Positions 1 through 8,632 are shown, counted from the stretch's first letter. The stretch is 64,000 nucleotides of DNA from Thiobacillus sp. (GCA_024708885.1 JANJXT010000039.1:27783-91782); one strand, 5' to 3'. Program-made: numbers and translations. The notes: a model not told the origin generated them from the letters alone.

Positions 1-152
1 AAGGTCTGTTCGTCCTTGGCAAGACGGAACAAATTGTCGTCATAATAGCGCGCATACGACACGAACGGCCGGAAGGTGTCGCCCTCCTTGGCATGCGCCG
101 GTACCGCCAGCAGCGCGGCCGCCGTGGCGAGCAAGGCGGCGTACCGGCTCAC
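1..152 (-). CDS. epsL: EpsL-like outer-membrane beta-barrel protein, N-terminal fragment
   Basis: Only the first 50 codons lie in the window; the gene runs off the left edge. The visible protein is a signal peptide (hydrophobic core about residues 5-16, likely cleaved after AHA) followed by FVSYARYYDDNLFRL, which resembles the first strand of EpsL-type barrels in exosortase-associated exopolysaccharide loci, thought to pass polysaccharide through the outer membrane. I chose the GTG at 152 because GGAG lies six bases upstream and GTGA overlaps the stop of the protease gene before it; an ATG at 164 in the same frame is the alternative. The EpsL name is inferred from this short stretch plus the two neighbours. 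Confidence 0.6.
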   Translation of the reverse strand, partial: MSRYAALLATAAALLAVPAHAKEGDTFRPFVSYARYYDDNLFRLAKDEQT

Positions 153-814
153 CAGAATCTCCATTCTCCCGTACTCACGACGTACACGCCGAGCAGGCCG
201 TTGGTGACGGCGTGCGCGACGACGGGCGCCCACAGGTTGCGGGTGCGGATGTAGAGCCAGCCATAGGCCAGGCCGGCGACGAGGCCGGCGAACCATTGCA
301 GGTGTTCGACGGCGAACAGCGCGCTGGCGATGAGCAGCGCCTTGATGCCGATGCGGCCGGGGTCGAGTTTGAGAAAGTCGGATTGCTGCACCCAGCGCTG
401 CAGGAACGAGCGCCAGAAGAGTTCTTCCATCAGCGGCACCACCAGCGCGGCGCCGGCGATACGGAAGGCGACGAGCAGCCAGTCGATCTCACCGGCCGCG
501 TTGATGGCGTCGTAGCCCTCGCCCATCTCGCCCATGAGCATCCAGCCGGTGTCGAGATTGACCCACAGCACCAGCACGATGATGCCCGTTGCGATCGACA
601 GCAGCAGATGGCGCGCCGGCAGCGCCCAGGTGCGCAGTTCGTCGTAATGGCGCCACAGCACCGCGAGCGCCAGCGCGACGAGACCCGCCTTCACCGGATA
701 CAGCCAGCGCACGTCGAAGTCCGGCGCCCAGTCGGGCAGCAGACCTTCGAGCGCAAGCAGGACGATATACAGCCCGAACGGCAGGCTGCGAACGAAGATG
801 GGAGACGTCAACAC
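149..814 (-). CDS. CPBP (CAAX-type) intramembrane protease, exosortase-locus type
   Basis: Polytopic membrane protein of 221 residues with the CPBP/ABI glutamic protease signature: MEELFWRSFLQRW with the catalytic glutamate pair at residues 130-131 and an arginine at 135, a histidine at about 171 (AVEHLQWF) and a second histidine at about 201 (NLWAPVVAHAVTN). These residues form the active site inside the membrane in the family. Length and motif wording match the subgroup that accompanies exosortase/PEP-CTERM and exopolysaccharide loci, and the neighbours are epsD and an epsL-like gene in the same direction. The start is a GTG without a clear ribosome site. The substrate is unknown. Confidence 0.8.
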   Translation of the reverse strand: MLTSPIFVRSLPFGLYIVLLALEGLLPDWAPDFDVRWLYPVKAGLVALALAVLWRHYDELRTWALPARHLLLSIATGIIVLVLWVNLDTGWMLMGEMGEGYDAINAAGEIDWLLVAFRIAGAALVVPLMEELFWRSFLQRWVQQSDFLKLDPGRIGIKALLIASALFAVEHLQWFAGLVAGLAYGWLYIRTRNLWAPVVAHAVTNGLLGVYVVSTGEWRFW

Positions 815-898
815 GGGTGCAGGTCACACGTTGCACGCCACAAGGGCAAAGTTACAGGAAGAACCCTGCAACGTGCCGCTTGCGGCGTGCAACTGCCT

Positions 899-1849
899 CT
901 ACTTCAGCCCGGAAACGCCCTTGCTGATGGCGTCGGCGTCGTGCGGCTCGTCCACCGCGGACGCCGGAGCCGGTGCCGCGGCGGGCGCCTCGGCTTCCTT
1001 GCCGGCATCGGCGAATTCGCCCACGTACTCGATCTTGGCGGCGGACTTGATCGAATCCAGCTCGGCCTTGGCCGCCTTCTGCCGCGCCTGCGTCTCCAGC
1101 AGGCGCACGATTGCGGGCTTGGCCTGTTCCAGCGTCACCGACTGCACCTGCGAATCGGCGAGCACGATCACCGTGAGCCCTTCCGGCGCTTTCACCACCA
1201 TCGCCTGGCCGTCGGGCATCTGCGCCAGCTGCGGCAGCAGTTGCAGCGGCAGCTGCTCGGCCGGTTTCACGCCTTGCGCGGTCTTGGATTCGAGATTTTC
1301 CGCCTTCAGCCAGGCGACGAAATCCTGGAGGTTCCTCGACGCACCCAACTGCGCGCGGATCGCGTCGTGACGCTCCTGCGGTGCCTTGATCTGGACTTCC
1401 TGCAAACGGTAGATCTTGCGCTTGGAGAAGAGCTCCGGATGCTGGTTGAAGTATTCGGTCACCTCCGCGTCGGCCGGCTCGGTCGGCGTGCCGAGCTTGC
1501 GGCTCATGTAAGCCTCGGCGAGGATCTGCCGGCGCGCCGCGTCGAGCGCCTGCACCACCATCGGATCACGATCCAGCTTGTCGCCGAGCGCCTTCTGCGC
1601 CAGCAGTTCCTGGTCGACCAGATTGCGCACCACCTGCAAGGACGCCGCCTTGGATTGTTCCGGAGTCAGATTGGGAACGCGCTGCAGCGCGTAGTTGACC
1701 TGGTGCACCGTCAACTCGGTGCCGTTGACCTTCGCCGCCACCTGGCTCGCGGATTTTTCGCCGCCGGCCGCCTCTTCCTTCTTGTCGCCGCAACCGACCA
1801 CCAGGGCGGCAACCAGCAGCGATACGTACAGTTTGTTCAGCCCTTGCAT
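899..1849 (-). CDS. epsD: EpsD-like peptidyl-prolyl isomerase lipoprotein
   Basis: A 316-residue SurA-like lipoprotein. The signal sequence ends in the lipobox LVVGC (Cys about residue 20). After a lysine/glutamate-rich linker comes a SurA_N-type helical region (VNYALQRVPNLTPEQSKAA, then LVDQELLAQKAL) and a diverged parvulin-like part, with an alanine/proline-rich tail. This organisation is that of EpsD, the isomerase encoded in EpsB/exosortase exopolysaccharide operons, where it presumably helps fold the outer-membrane exporter. The ATG at 1849 has GAGGAAGAG just upstream; a longer reading frame to 2083 runs into repeat DNA and is rejected. It leads the epsD-protease-epsL group on the minus strand. 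Confidence 0.8.
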   Translation of the reverse strand: MQGLNKLYVSLLVAALVVGCGDKKEEAAGGEKSASQVAAKVNGTELTVHQVNYALQRVPNLTPEQSKAASLQVVRNLVDQELLAQKALGDKLDRDPMVVQALDAARRQILAEAYMSRKLGTPTEPADAEVTEYFNQHPELFSKRKIYRLQEVQIKAPQERHDAIRAQLGASRNLQDFVAWLKAENLESKTAQGVKPAEQLPLQLLPQLAQMPDGQAMVVKAPEGLTVIVLADSQVQSVTLEQAKPAIVRLLETQARQKAAKAELDSIKSAAKIEYVGEFADAGKEAEAPAAAPAPASAVDEPHDADAISKGVSGLK

Positions 1850-2010
1850 GTTCTCTTCCTCGTCAATCCAGTTGTTGGAGATTATTGGGGTACGAATGTT
1901 ACACGAAGCCCAACGAGATGGAACATCGCAGGAAACGTGCCAGAAAGATTTTTGCCGCCCTGGGTGCGATGGTGCGGGCGGGGTTGCGGTGTCGTACGAA
2001 GGACACCTTC

Positions 2011-2265
2011 GGGCGGATTGAGGTGATGGTTGTGGCGCCCAATCGCGGCGAGCACCCGGAGGGCATAAAGGCGCCGGTGCCACATGTGGCGGCCCGCCCT
2101 CGGGCCGATTGCCATGAAGCCTCCACCGCCCTAATCGCGGCGGGGGCGCCGGTGCGCGGTTGTTGCCAATTCATTGGCATTACAACCACGGCCTGCCCCT
2201 TGCGGGTGCTCCTACATGTGGAAGGCTCGCCCTCGGGCCGATTGCCGTGAGGGTTCCAGCGCCCC
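2011..2265. repeat. dispersed structured intergenic repeat, copy A
   Basis: Shares with copies B (17668-17960) and C (29822-29999) the blocks AGCACCCGGAGGGCATAAAG, GCCCTCGGGCCGATTGCC, and CCTTGCGGGTG followed by CTAC. Between these blocks lies the nested hairpin annotated at 2158-2187. It contains no credible gene. Short spurious frames across it encode the same ALRVLAAI string in different copies, which is a sign of repeated DNA and not of a protein family. Confidence 0.8.
2158..2187. repeat. nested hairpin in repeat copy A
   Basis: Outer stem GGTTGT (2158-2163) pairs with ACAACC (2182-2187). Inner stem TGCCAAT (2164-2170) pairs with ATTGGCA (2173-2179) around a TC loop. The same position in copy B has a different inner stem that still pairs. 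Confidence 0.75.
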
Positions 2266-2411
2266 GCGCCTGTTGCATCGACGCCACGTGTCGCTATTAA
2301 AAATATCCTGGAAATGCTTTATGCTACGTCGCCAGTCCGGTTTGCGGATGCCGGCTGTCGCGTCCGTTTTCAATCATCAAAAAACAAACGTAACGTAAGG
2401 AGGAGGTTCAA

Positions 2412-2987
2412 ATGAGTAAAGTACGTTTCGCGGCGCTGGCCGCTGCGCTGGCCCTGTCCACCCCGGCGAGCGCCGGTTTCTTCGATTTCACCCTGGCACC
2501 GTTCATCGGCGCCGCTGTCGGCCAATCCAACTCGGACGTCACCTGCCCCGCGGCCACCAGCTGCGATGACAGCGACACGGCCTGGAAAATTTTCGGCGGC
2601 CTGGAGGTCAACGAATACATTTCCATGGAAGTCGGCTACGCCGACATGGGCGAAGTCGACTACAAGGGGGCCGTGAGCGGCACGCGCGAAGTCGACGGCA
2701 TGACGCTGCGCCTGATCGGCACCTATGCGCTCAACCCGCGCTTCACCCTGCTCGCCACCGGCGGCATGAACATCCTCCAGGCCGACATGAAAACCGTGCC
2801 CGGCGCATCCGACGACACCGACGTTGCGTGGTCGGCGGGTCTGGGCATGCAATACAACTTCACCAAGTCGATGGGCCTGCGCGTGGAATGGGAGCGTTAT
2901 TTCGAAGTGGGCAGCTCCAACTTCAATGGCGGCACCGGCGAAGCCGATGTCGACCTCATCTCCGCCGGCCTGGTGTTCAAGTTCTGA
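2412..2987 (+). CDS. small outer-membrane beta-barrel protein (OmpA/OmpX-like)
   Basis: 191 residues with a clear signal peptide (cleavage after STPASA, about residue 21). The rest alternates short hydrophobic strands and polar turns, as expected for an eight-stranded barrel, and ends in the C-terminal phenylalanine pattern GLVFKF typical of proteins recognised by the Bam machinery. Two cysteines about eight residues apart (TCPAATSCDD) could form a disulfide in the first extracellular loop. The ATG at 2412 follows a strong ribosome site (AAGGAGGAGG). The gene stands alone and is closed by the terminator at 3073-3107. The specific function (adhesion, membrane stability or a small pore) cannot be told from sequence. 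Confidence 0.75.
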   Translation: MSKVRFAALAAALALSTPASAGFFDFTLAPFIGAAVGQSNSDVTCPAATSCDDSDTAWKIFGGLEVNEYISMEVGYADMGEVDYKGAVSGTREVDGMTLRLIGTYALNPRFTLLATGGMNILQADMKTVPGASDDTDVAWSAGLGMQYNFTKSMGLRVEWERYFEVGSSNFNGGTGEADVDLISAGLVFKF

Positions 2988-3072
2988 GGCCCGCGCCCGG
3001 AAACACGCCAGCATGAACAAAGGGGGCCATTTGGTCAGGCGCTGAGGTAAAGCGCTGATACGCCCGCTTTTC

Positions 3073-3107
3073 AAGCCGCTTCGCCCGCAAGGCGAAGCGG
3101 CTTTTTT
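3073..3107 (+). terminator. rho-independent terminator
   Basis: A perfect 13-base stem (AAGCCGCTTCGCC / GGCGAAGCGGCTT) with loop CGCAA, followed by a run of T. It lies 85 bases after the stop of the barrel gene at 2987. On the opposite strand the A-rich flank would let it also act as a barrier to minus-strand reading. Confidence 0.9.
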
Positions 3108-3158
3108 CTTCGCGCAGGATTGCGAAGTCCAACCTGCGGCCTATTGGATAATCCGGGT

Positions 3159-3848
3159 TCAGTACGGCCTGTACCACTCGATGCCTGCATAGGCGCGCGC
3201 CGAATCCGAATCCAGCTTGCTCAGTCCGAGTTTGACGGTCAGTGCCGCGTCGTCGCCAACGCGGATTCCGCCAAGGTATGCGCCGACCTTGACCAGATGG
3301 TAGAGCGGGTCGCCCTGCGCGACCACTTCGGGACCGATCAGGAGATGGCCGCGCAGGCCGGTCTGCGCCCGCAGGCGCGCCCAGTAGCTGGAATGCCCCA
3401 CGACGTGGCTGGCGATGCCATTCAGCCGCCATTGGGACGACAACACGGCTTCCCCTTCGAGTTGCAGTTTGGCGCTGAAATCGCCGCCGCGGTCTTCGTT
3501 GGACAGGTCGTCCGGGCTCAGCCGGGTGTTGCTGTAGCGGCCTCCCGCATAGGCGCCCCACCATCCGCGCTCCGAACTGCCCTGATATCCGAGCGCGGCT
3601 TCCGCGCCGCCGACTTTGGCATCGATGTCCTGGCCAGGCAGTTTTTCGTAGCGGTACGCCGTGTAGTCCAGCCAGTAGCGCTGCGCCCAGCCCTTGCCCA
3701 GCGCGCTTCCGCGCAGCGGCAGCACGGTGCCAAAATACGCCGAGTGCGTGTCGCTTGCGCCCTCGACGCCGGCCAGCGCGACGCCGGTCTGCGCCTGTGC
3801 CGGCAGCGCCAGCGCGCAGGCAACGAGTCCGATCCAAGTCCTGTTCAT
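3159..3848 (-). CDS. bcsS: BcsS-like cellulose biosynthesis accessory protein
   Basis: About 229 residues with an N-terminal signal peptide (MNRTWIGLVACALALPAQAQ) followed by beta-strand-rich sequence ending in GIEWYRPY. The segment with RYSNTRLSPDDLSNEDRGG and the repeated aromatic/glycine strands fit the BcsS family of outer-membrane or periplasmic accessory proteins found next to some cellulose synthases. The start is the ATG at 3848, seven bases after AGAAAG; an ATG six bases upstream (3854) is possible. It lies 38 bases after the glycosyltransferase gene and is surely co-transcribed with it. The molecular role of BcsS is not established. Confidence 0.6.
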   Translation of the reverse strand: MNRTWIGLVACALALPAQAQTGVALAGVEGASDTHSAYFGTVLPLRGSALGKGWAQRYWLDYTAYRYEKLPGQDIDAKVGGAEAALGYQGSSERGWWGAYAGGRYSNTRLSPDDLSNEDRGGDFSAKLQLEGEAVLSSQWRLNGIASHVVGHSSYWARLRAQTGLRGHLLIGPEVVAQGDPLYHLVKVGAYLGGIRVGDDAALTVKLGLSKLDSDSARAYAGIEWYRPY

Positions 3849-3886
3849 CTGCATTCTTTCTGTATTTCGTGCGGGATTATGCCCGA

Positions 3887-6046
3887 TCACGCGGCCGCGA
3901 CGACCGTCTCCGGCGCCAGGCGTACGCGGTAGCGATACAGGGTGCCGCCGCCGGTGGCGAGCACGTCGCATTTCGACGCGCGCCCATGCAGGATACGGGC
4001 ACCCGTCCTCGTATGCACCACGATCGCGAGCAACTGCGCCGCATCGATCATGCGGTCGACCAGCAGTTCGATCTCATCCTGCCGCGCCAGCGTGCCCACC
4101 AGGCCAATGTGCCGCGCCGCATGCGCAGCCCCATCCGGGGCCAACTCGCAGCTCGACCAGTAGCGCACCGCCGGGGGCGTTTCCGCCTTGGGCACCCATC
4201 CCATTTTTTGCAGCGGCGTGGGGCTGTCCTCGCGATAGCGGTTCAGTTCCCACTGCATGTTCGATCCGTAGAGGAACTGCTCGATGCGTTGCGCTTCGGC
4301 AAGCGGCAAGTCGTGGAAGGCCCCGCCGACCAGGCGCGTGTAACGCGATTCACCCTGCTCGGCGCTCACCGTGCCACGCACCTCGAATTCCGCCGCGAGC
4401 GGGCCATCCGGCAGGTACAGCAGCAACGGCATCCGCTCGCCTACCGTCGGCTCGCCGAGCGCACCGTAAAAACTCAAGCCCCGCGGCGAGAGATCATCCA
4501 CGGTGCCAAGCACTCCGTTGAGCCGGGCGGCGACCGGAAACTGGAAACGGTATTCGTCGCGGCGGTTATCGTCCTGGCGGCGCGTGAAACGCACCACCCG
4601 CAGGGCCAGCGCAGTGTTGACCGAGGCCCAGAACACGTTGGCCCACATGCCATCGGCGGGCAGGTGTCCCGTCGAATGGAACAGCAGGATGCCGACCGGA
4701 ATCGCTACGCCGTTCAAGCCGATGACCGCGATCTGCGGTGCCAGATACTGCAGGGTCGACGAACGCTCGCGCAGGGCCTTGGCGGTGACGCCAAAACGGG
4801 TGCGCACCTTGAACACGCCCAGTGTGGACCAGGCAAAACTGGCGAAGCGCGCCATGTTGTATTGCTCGATCAGGACGCTGCGGCCATAGCCCCGCGCGAT
4901 CTCCTCGAACGCCAGAAAGTTGAGCGCAATGTAGGGCAGGAAATGCAGCAGGAACACCCATCCGTCGACACTGACGGGCATCGCACCCGCCATCAGGACG
5001 TAAACGGGCGCGAAATAGAAAAATGCCTTCTGCCAGCCATCGAAATACGCCAGCGCCGTTGCCAGGTAGTTGAGCCGCTGCGCCAGGGTGAGGCCGCGGG
5101 TGAACAGGATTCCTTCCTTGCGCCACACGTTCATCGCGCCGACGCCCCAGCGCACCCGCTGCTTGAGAAAGGGCTCGATCTTCGCCGGGGCCACGCCGTA
5201 AGCCAGCGATTCGCAGTGGTAGACCGAGCGATAGCCGCGCTTGTGCAGGCGCAGGCTGGTGTGGATGTCCTCCGTCACCGTGCCGGTTGCGAAACCGCCG
5301 ATGCGGTCGAGCGCGCTGCGGCGAATCACCGCGCAACTGCCACAGTAGAACGCGGCGTTCCAGACATCCTTGCCGCGCTGGATCACACGGAAGAACAGGG
5401 ACTGTTCGGACCAGGCGATCCGGCTGCGGGAATCGGTGCGGTTCTGGAACGAATCGAGGTTGTAGAAATCCTGCGGCGTCTGCACGAACGCAACCTGCGC
5501 ATCGGCAAAATAGCCCAGCGTCTTCAACAGAAAATCGCGCCGCGGCGCATGATCGGCGTCGAAGGTCGCGATGAGGTCGGCGTCGCTGCTGGGCAAGGCA
5601 TGGTTGAGGTTGCCCGCCTTGGCGTCGGTGTTGTCGCTGCGCGCGAGGTAGCGAAGGCCCAGCGCTTCCGCCATTTCGCGCATCGCCGGCCGATCGCCGT
5701 CGTCGAGAATCCATGTCTGGTGTGGATATTCCATCGCGCGCGCCGCCAGCGCGGTACGCCTGACCATCTCGACATCCTCGTTGTACGTCGGGATAAAAAC
5801 ATCCACTTTGAGGCCGTCGGGCGGCGGCGGCGCCTGACGCTCGGACAGGCGCCAGACCATGAAGACATTGAGCAGCGCGGTAACGAAGCCGAACACCTCG
5901 GCCCCATACAGCGCGCGCGAGAAAATCGGATGCGCGTCGTTGAACGTGCCGAGGCGCCAGTACAGGTACCAGACGCCCACGGCAATGAACAAGATGATGA
6001 CTGCCTGGCGTATCGGATGCAGTGCTTGGGTGGCGGGTCGTGGCAT
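3887..6046 (-). CDS. bcsA: cellulose synthase catalytic subunit-like glycosyltransferase with PilZ domain
   Basis: A processive family-2 glycosyltransferase of inner-membrane type. It shows in order: two N-terminal membrane segments, the UDP-binding aspartates (YNEDVEM, DDGDRP), the DADHAP metal motif, FYCGSCAV, the TEDIHTS catalytic aspartate and the QRVRW product-binding motif. These are followed by further membrane helices and a C-terminal PilZ domain (RRDEYRF and DDLSPRG), the c-di-GMP site. This is the BcsA architecture, so cyclic-di-GMP-stimulated beta-glucan synthesis is expected. The start is uncertain: the ATG at 6046 gives a natural N-terminus (about 719 residues), while in-frame starts at 6100 and beyond add unlikely sequence. 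Followed by bcsS; no bcsB or bcsC is nearby, which is unusual. Confidence 0.85.
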   Translation of the reverse strand: MPRPATQALHPIRQAVIILFIAVGVWYLYWRLGTFNDAHPIFSRALYGAEVFGFVTALLNVFMVWRLSERQAPPPPDGLKVDVFIPTYNEDVEMVRRTALAARAMEYPHQTWILDDGDRPAMREMAEALGLRYLARSDNTDAKAGNLNHALPSSDADLIATFDADHAPRRDFLLKTLGYFADAQVAFVQTPQDFYNLDSFQNRTDSRSRIAWSEQSLFFRVIQRGKDVWNAAFYCGSCAVIRRSALDRIGGFATGTVTEDIHTSLRLHKRGYRSVYHCESLAYGVAPAKIEPFLKQRVRWGVGAMNVWRKEGILFTRGLTLAQRLNYLATALAYFDGWQKAFFYFAPVYVLMAGAMPVSVDGWVFLLHFLPYIALNFLAFEEIARGYGRSVLIEQYNMARFASFAWSTLGVFKVRTRFGVTAKALRERSSTLQYLAPQIAVIGLNGVAIPVGILLFHSTGHLPADGMWANVFWASVNTALALRVVRFTRRQDDNRRDEYRFQFPVAARLNGVLGTVDDLSPRGLSFYGALGEPTVGERMPLLLYLPDGPLAAEFEVRGTVSAEQGESRYTRLVGGAFHDLPLAEAQRIEQFLYGSNMQWELNRYREDSPTPLQKMGWVPKAETPPAVRYWSSCELAPDGAAHAARHIGLVGTLARQDEIELLVDRMIDAAQLLAIVVHTRTGARILHGRASKCDVLATGGGTLYRYRVRLAPETVVAAA

Positions 6047-6228
6047 GAATCCGTCGGGAGTGTGAAAGACACCGGCTGCCACAACCAAGATTCGTGCCAT
6101 GCCATCACACGGCAATTCGGCACCTGACCCAGGATGCGGAAGGCACCTGTTCCTGTGTACCGCGCCTGATGCTCCGCTGCGCCGCTGCGGGTAGAATCGA
6201 CACATCGACACTACCGGTGGAGCGCGCT

Positions 6229-7602
6229 GTGGACTACCCCAAGGAAATCTTCAAGGCCTACGATATCCGCGGCATCGTTGGCAAGACCTTCACGCCCGAG
6301 ATCGTCGAGGCGATTGCCCACGCCATCGGTTCGGAAGCGGTGGCGCGCGGGCAGACGGAAATCTGCATTGGCCGCGACGGCCGCCTGTCCGGGCCGGATC
6401 TGTCCCAGGCCCTGGCGCGCGGCATCCGCAAGGCGGGCGTCGGCGTCGTCGACCTCGGCATGGTCGCCACGCCGATGACGTATTTCGCCGCTTACCAGCT
6501 CGGCACGAACAGCGCGGTGATGGTCACCGGCAGCCACAACCCGCCGGACTACAACGGCCTGAAGATGGTGCTCGGTGGCGAGACGCTGGCCGGCGACGCC
6601 ATCCAGGCGCTGCGCCAGCGGCTCGTCGACAATCGTCTCATGCACGGCGAGGGCGCTTACCGCACGCACGACATTGCCGGCGAGTACCGTGCGCGCATCG
6701 TCTCCGACGTCAGGCTTGCACGGCCCATGAAGATCGCCATCGACTGCGGCAACGGCGTACCCGGCGCATTCGCGCCGCAACTGTTCCGCGAACTCGGCTG
6801 CCAGGTCGACGAGCTTTTCTGCGACGTCGACGGCAATTTTCCGAACCACCACCCCGATCCCTCGCAGCCGAAGAACCTGCAGGATCTGATCGCGCACCTG
6901 AAGACCAGCGACGCCGAAATCGGTCTGGCCTTCGACGGCGACGGCGACCGCCTGGGCGTGGTCACCAAGGACGGCAGCATCATCTTCCCCGACCGCCAGC
7001 TGATGCTGTTCGCCGACGACGTGCTCTCCCGCAATCCCGGCGCCGAGATCATTTTCGACGTCAAGTCGACGCGCAAGCTGTTCGGCTGGATCCGCGAGCG
7101 CGGCGGCCGTCCGCTGCTGTGGAAGACCGGCCACAGCTTCATCAAGGCGAAGATGAAGGAAACCGGCGCCCTGCTCGCCGGCGAGATGTCCGGCCACGTG
7201 TTCTTCAAGGAGCGCTGGTACGGCTTCGACGACGGCCTCTACGCCGGCGCGCGTCTGCTGGAATACCTGTCGAAGCAGGCCGATATCAATGCCACGCTGC
7301 ACGGCCTGCCCGACACGGTGAACACGCCCGAGCTCAACATCAAGATGGCCGAGGGTGAGCACTACGCACTGATGGAGCGCCTGAAGAACACCGCGAAATT
7401 CCCCGACGCGCAGGACGTGATCACCCTCGACGGGCTGCGTGTGGAATATGCGGACGGCTTCGGGCTGGCGCGCCCGTCGAACACCACGCCGGTCATCGTG
7501 CTGCGCTTCGAGGCGGACGACGCCGCTGCACTCGCGCGGATCCAGGCGGATTTCCGCCGCGTGCTCCACGAGACGGCACCGGATTTGGCGCTGCCGTTCT
7601 GA
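6229..7602 (+). CDS. algC: phosphomannomutase/phosphoglucomutase
   Basis: 457 residues of the alpha-D-phosphohexomutase family, four domains. Visible sites are the phosphoserine loop VTGSHNPPDYNGLKM, the magnesium loop AFDGDGDRLG, the sugar-binding loop GEMSGHVFF with FDDGLYAG, and the phosphate-binding RPSNTTPVIVLR near the C-terminus. It interconverts hexose 1- and 6-phosphates and supplies GDP-mannose and UDP-glucose precursors for surface polysaccharides, which fits the bcsA-bcsS pair transcribed divergently. The start is GTG at 6229 with GGAG six bases upstream; the frame extends further 5' without a better start. TAGAAT at 6192-6197 is a plausible -10 element, but no good -35 was found. 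Confidence 0.93.
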   Translation: MDYPKEIFKAYDIRGIVGKTFTPEIVEAIAHAIGSEAVARGQTEICIGRDGRLSGPDLSQALARGIRKAGVGVVDLGMVATPMTYFAAYQLGTNSAVMVTGSHNPPDYNGLKMVLGGETLAGDAIQALRQRLVDNRLMHGEGAYRTHDIAGEYRARIVSDVRLARPMKIAIDCGNGVPGAFAPQLFRELGCQVDELFCDVDGNFPNHHPDPSQPKNLQDLIAHLKTSDAEIGLAFDGDGDRLGVVTKDGSIIFPDRQLMLFADDVLSRNPGAEIIFDVKSTRKLFGWIRERGGRPLLWKTGHSFIKAKMKETGALLAGEMSGHVFFKERWYGFDDGLYAGARLLEYLSKQADINATLHGLPDTVNTPELNIKMAEGEHYALMERLKNTAKFPDAQDVITLDGLRVEYADGFGLARPSNTTPVIVLRFEADDAAALARIQADFRRVLHETAPDLALPF

Positions 7603-7663
7603 GGATGACGCGCATGGCCTGCGCAGCGTTTGCCTACGCGTCAGCGGACTGACGGCGGAGGCC

Positions 7664-8632
7664 ATCATCGACTGCCTGCTTTTTCGCAACGACCGCCCCC
7701 AGCCCGAAACGATCGACTTCGGCGCCATCAGCGGTCACGTCGGCAAACAGGACCGTTTCCTGTGGGTGGAACTGCGCGCACCCGACGCCGCGACCATCGA
7801 ACGCCTCGGCGGGGAACTCGGCCTGCACGCGCTGGCGCTGGAGGACGCGATCTCGACACACCAGCGCCCCAAGCTGGAAGAGTACGACCATCATGTGTTC
7901 ATCGCCGCGCGCACGGTGCAGATGTGGGAATCGCGTATGGAGATGGGCGAGACGCATCTGTTCGTCGGCGCCAACTATGTCGTCGCCATCCGTCACGACA
8001 GCGGCAGCGGCTTCCAGCGCGTCAGCGACCGCCTGCAGCGGCGTCCTCCGGGCATCGTGGCGGGCACGCCCTATGCGCTCTATCTGGTGCTTGACCTCAT
8101 CGTCGATCGTTTCCGCCCGGTGATCGAGCGCATGCAAGACCGTTTCCAGGCGCTGGAAAGCCAGTTGACCAGCGGTACCGATAGCGGGCGCGACACTCTG
8201 GAAAAACTTTACGCGATGAAGCGCGATCTCACCCTGCTGCGCGATGTCGCCGAGCCGATGCAGGACATCACCCAGGACCTGGTCCGCGTGCACCCGAACC
8301 TCAGCACCCGCGAGCTCAAGGCCTACTACCGCGACATCTACGATCATGCGGTGCGCGTGTCGGCAGCCATCGACCGCCTGCGCATCGCCACCTCCGACGC
8401 GATGCAGTTCCACCTCGCCTCGCTGTCGCTGAAGCAGAACGAATCGGTGCAAAAGCTCGCCGGCTGGGGCGCGCTACTGGCGCTGCCCACCGTGGTGTTC
8501 AGCCTGTACGGCATGAACTTCGAGTTCATGCCGGAACTGAAATGGCCATGGGCCTACCCTGTCCTGCTCGCTCTCACCGGTGTGGGCGTGGCGGTGCTGC
8601 ACCGGCGATTGAAGCGGCGCGGCTGGATTTGA
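7664..8632 (+). CDS. corA: CorA-family magnesium/divalent cation transporter
   Basis: About 322 residues. A large cytoplasmic domain includes the typical ALEDA and PKLEEYDHHVF segments, followed by a long helix and two C-terminal membrane helices. The signature YGMN ends the first membrane helix, with FEFMPEL in the periplasmic loop and a basic tail. This makes it a pentameric Mg2+ or Co2+ channel of the CorA/MIT family. The start is a problem: no ATG, GTG or TTG exists in frame between the end of algC and the conserved region. Homologous proteins begin at about IIDCLLF, here ATC ATC GAC TGC, with GGCGGAGG just upstream. I therefore place the start at ATC 7664 (7667 equally possible). Confidence 0.75.
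   Translation: MIDCLLFRNDRPQPETIDFGAISGHVGKQDRFLWVELRAPDAATIERLGGELGLHALALEDAISTHQRPKLEEYDHHVFIAARTVQMWESRMEMGETHLFVGANYVVAIRHDSGSGFQRVSDRLQRRPPGIVAGTPYALYLVLDLIVDRFRPVIERMQDRFQALESQLTSGTDSGRDTLEKLYAMKRDLTLLRDVAEPMQDITQDLVRVHPNLSTRELKAYYRDIYDHAVRVSAAIDRLRIATSDAMQFHLASLSLKQNESVQKLAGWGALLALPTVVFSLYGMNFEFMPELKWPWAYPVLLALTGVGVAVLHRRLKRRGWI

Larger units (their letters stand above)
1850..2411. other. intergenic region with structured repeat
   Basis: A 562-base divergent gap between epsD (minus) and the small barrel gene (plus). About 2011-2265 is a copy of a dispersed repeat shared with 17.7-17.96 kb and 29.8-30.0 kb. The remaining AT-richer part at 2285-2400 probably holds the promoter of the downstream gene, but I could not pick a convincing -35/-10 pair. 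I see no gene here. Confidence 0.7.

Noticed and set aside
212..2026. Long plus-strand reading frame opposite the protease and epsD
   Set aside because: It is antisense to two genes with clear family motifs and has the arginine/glutamine/histidine-rich composition of a shadow frame.
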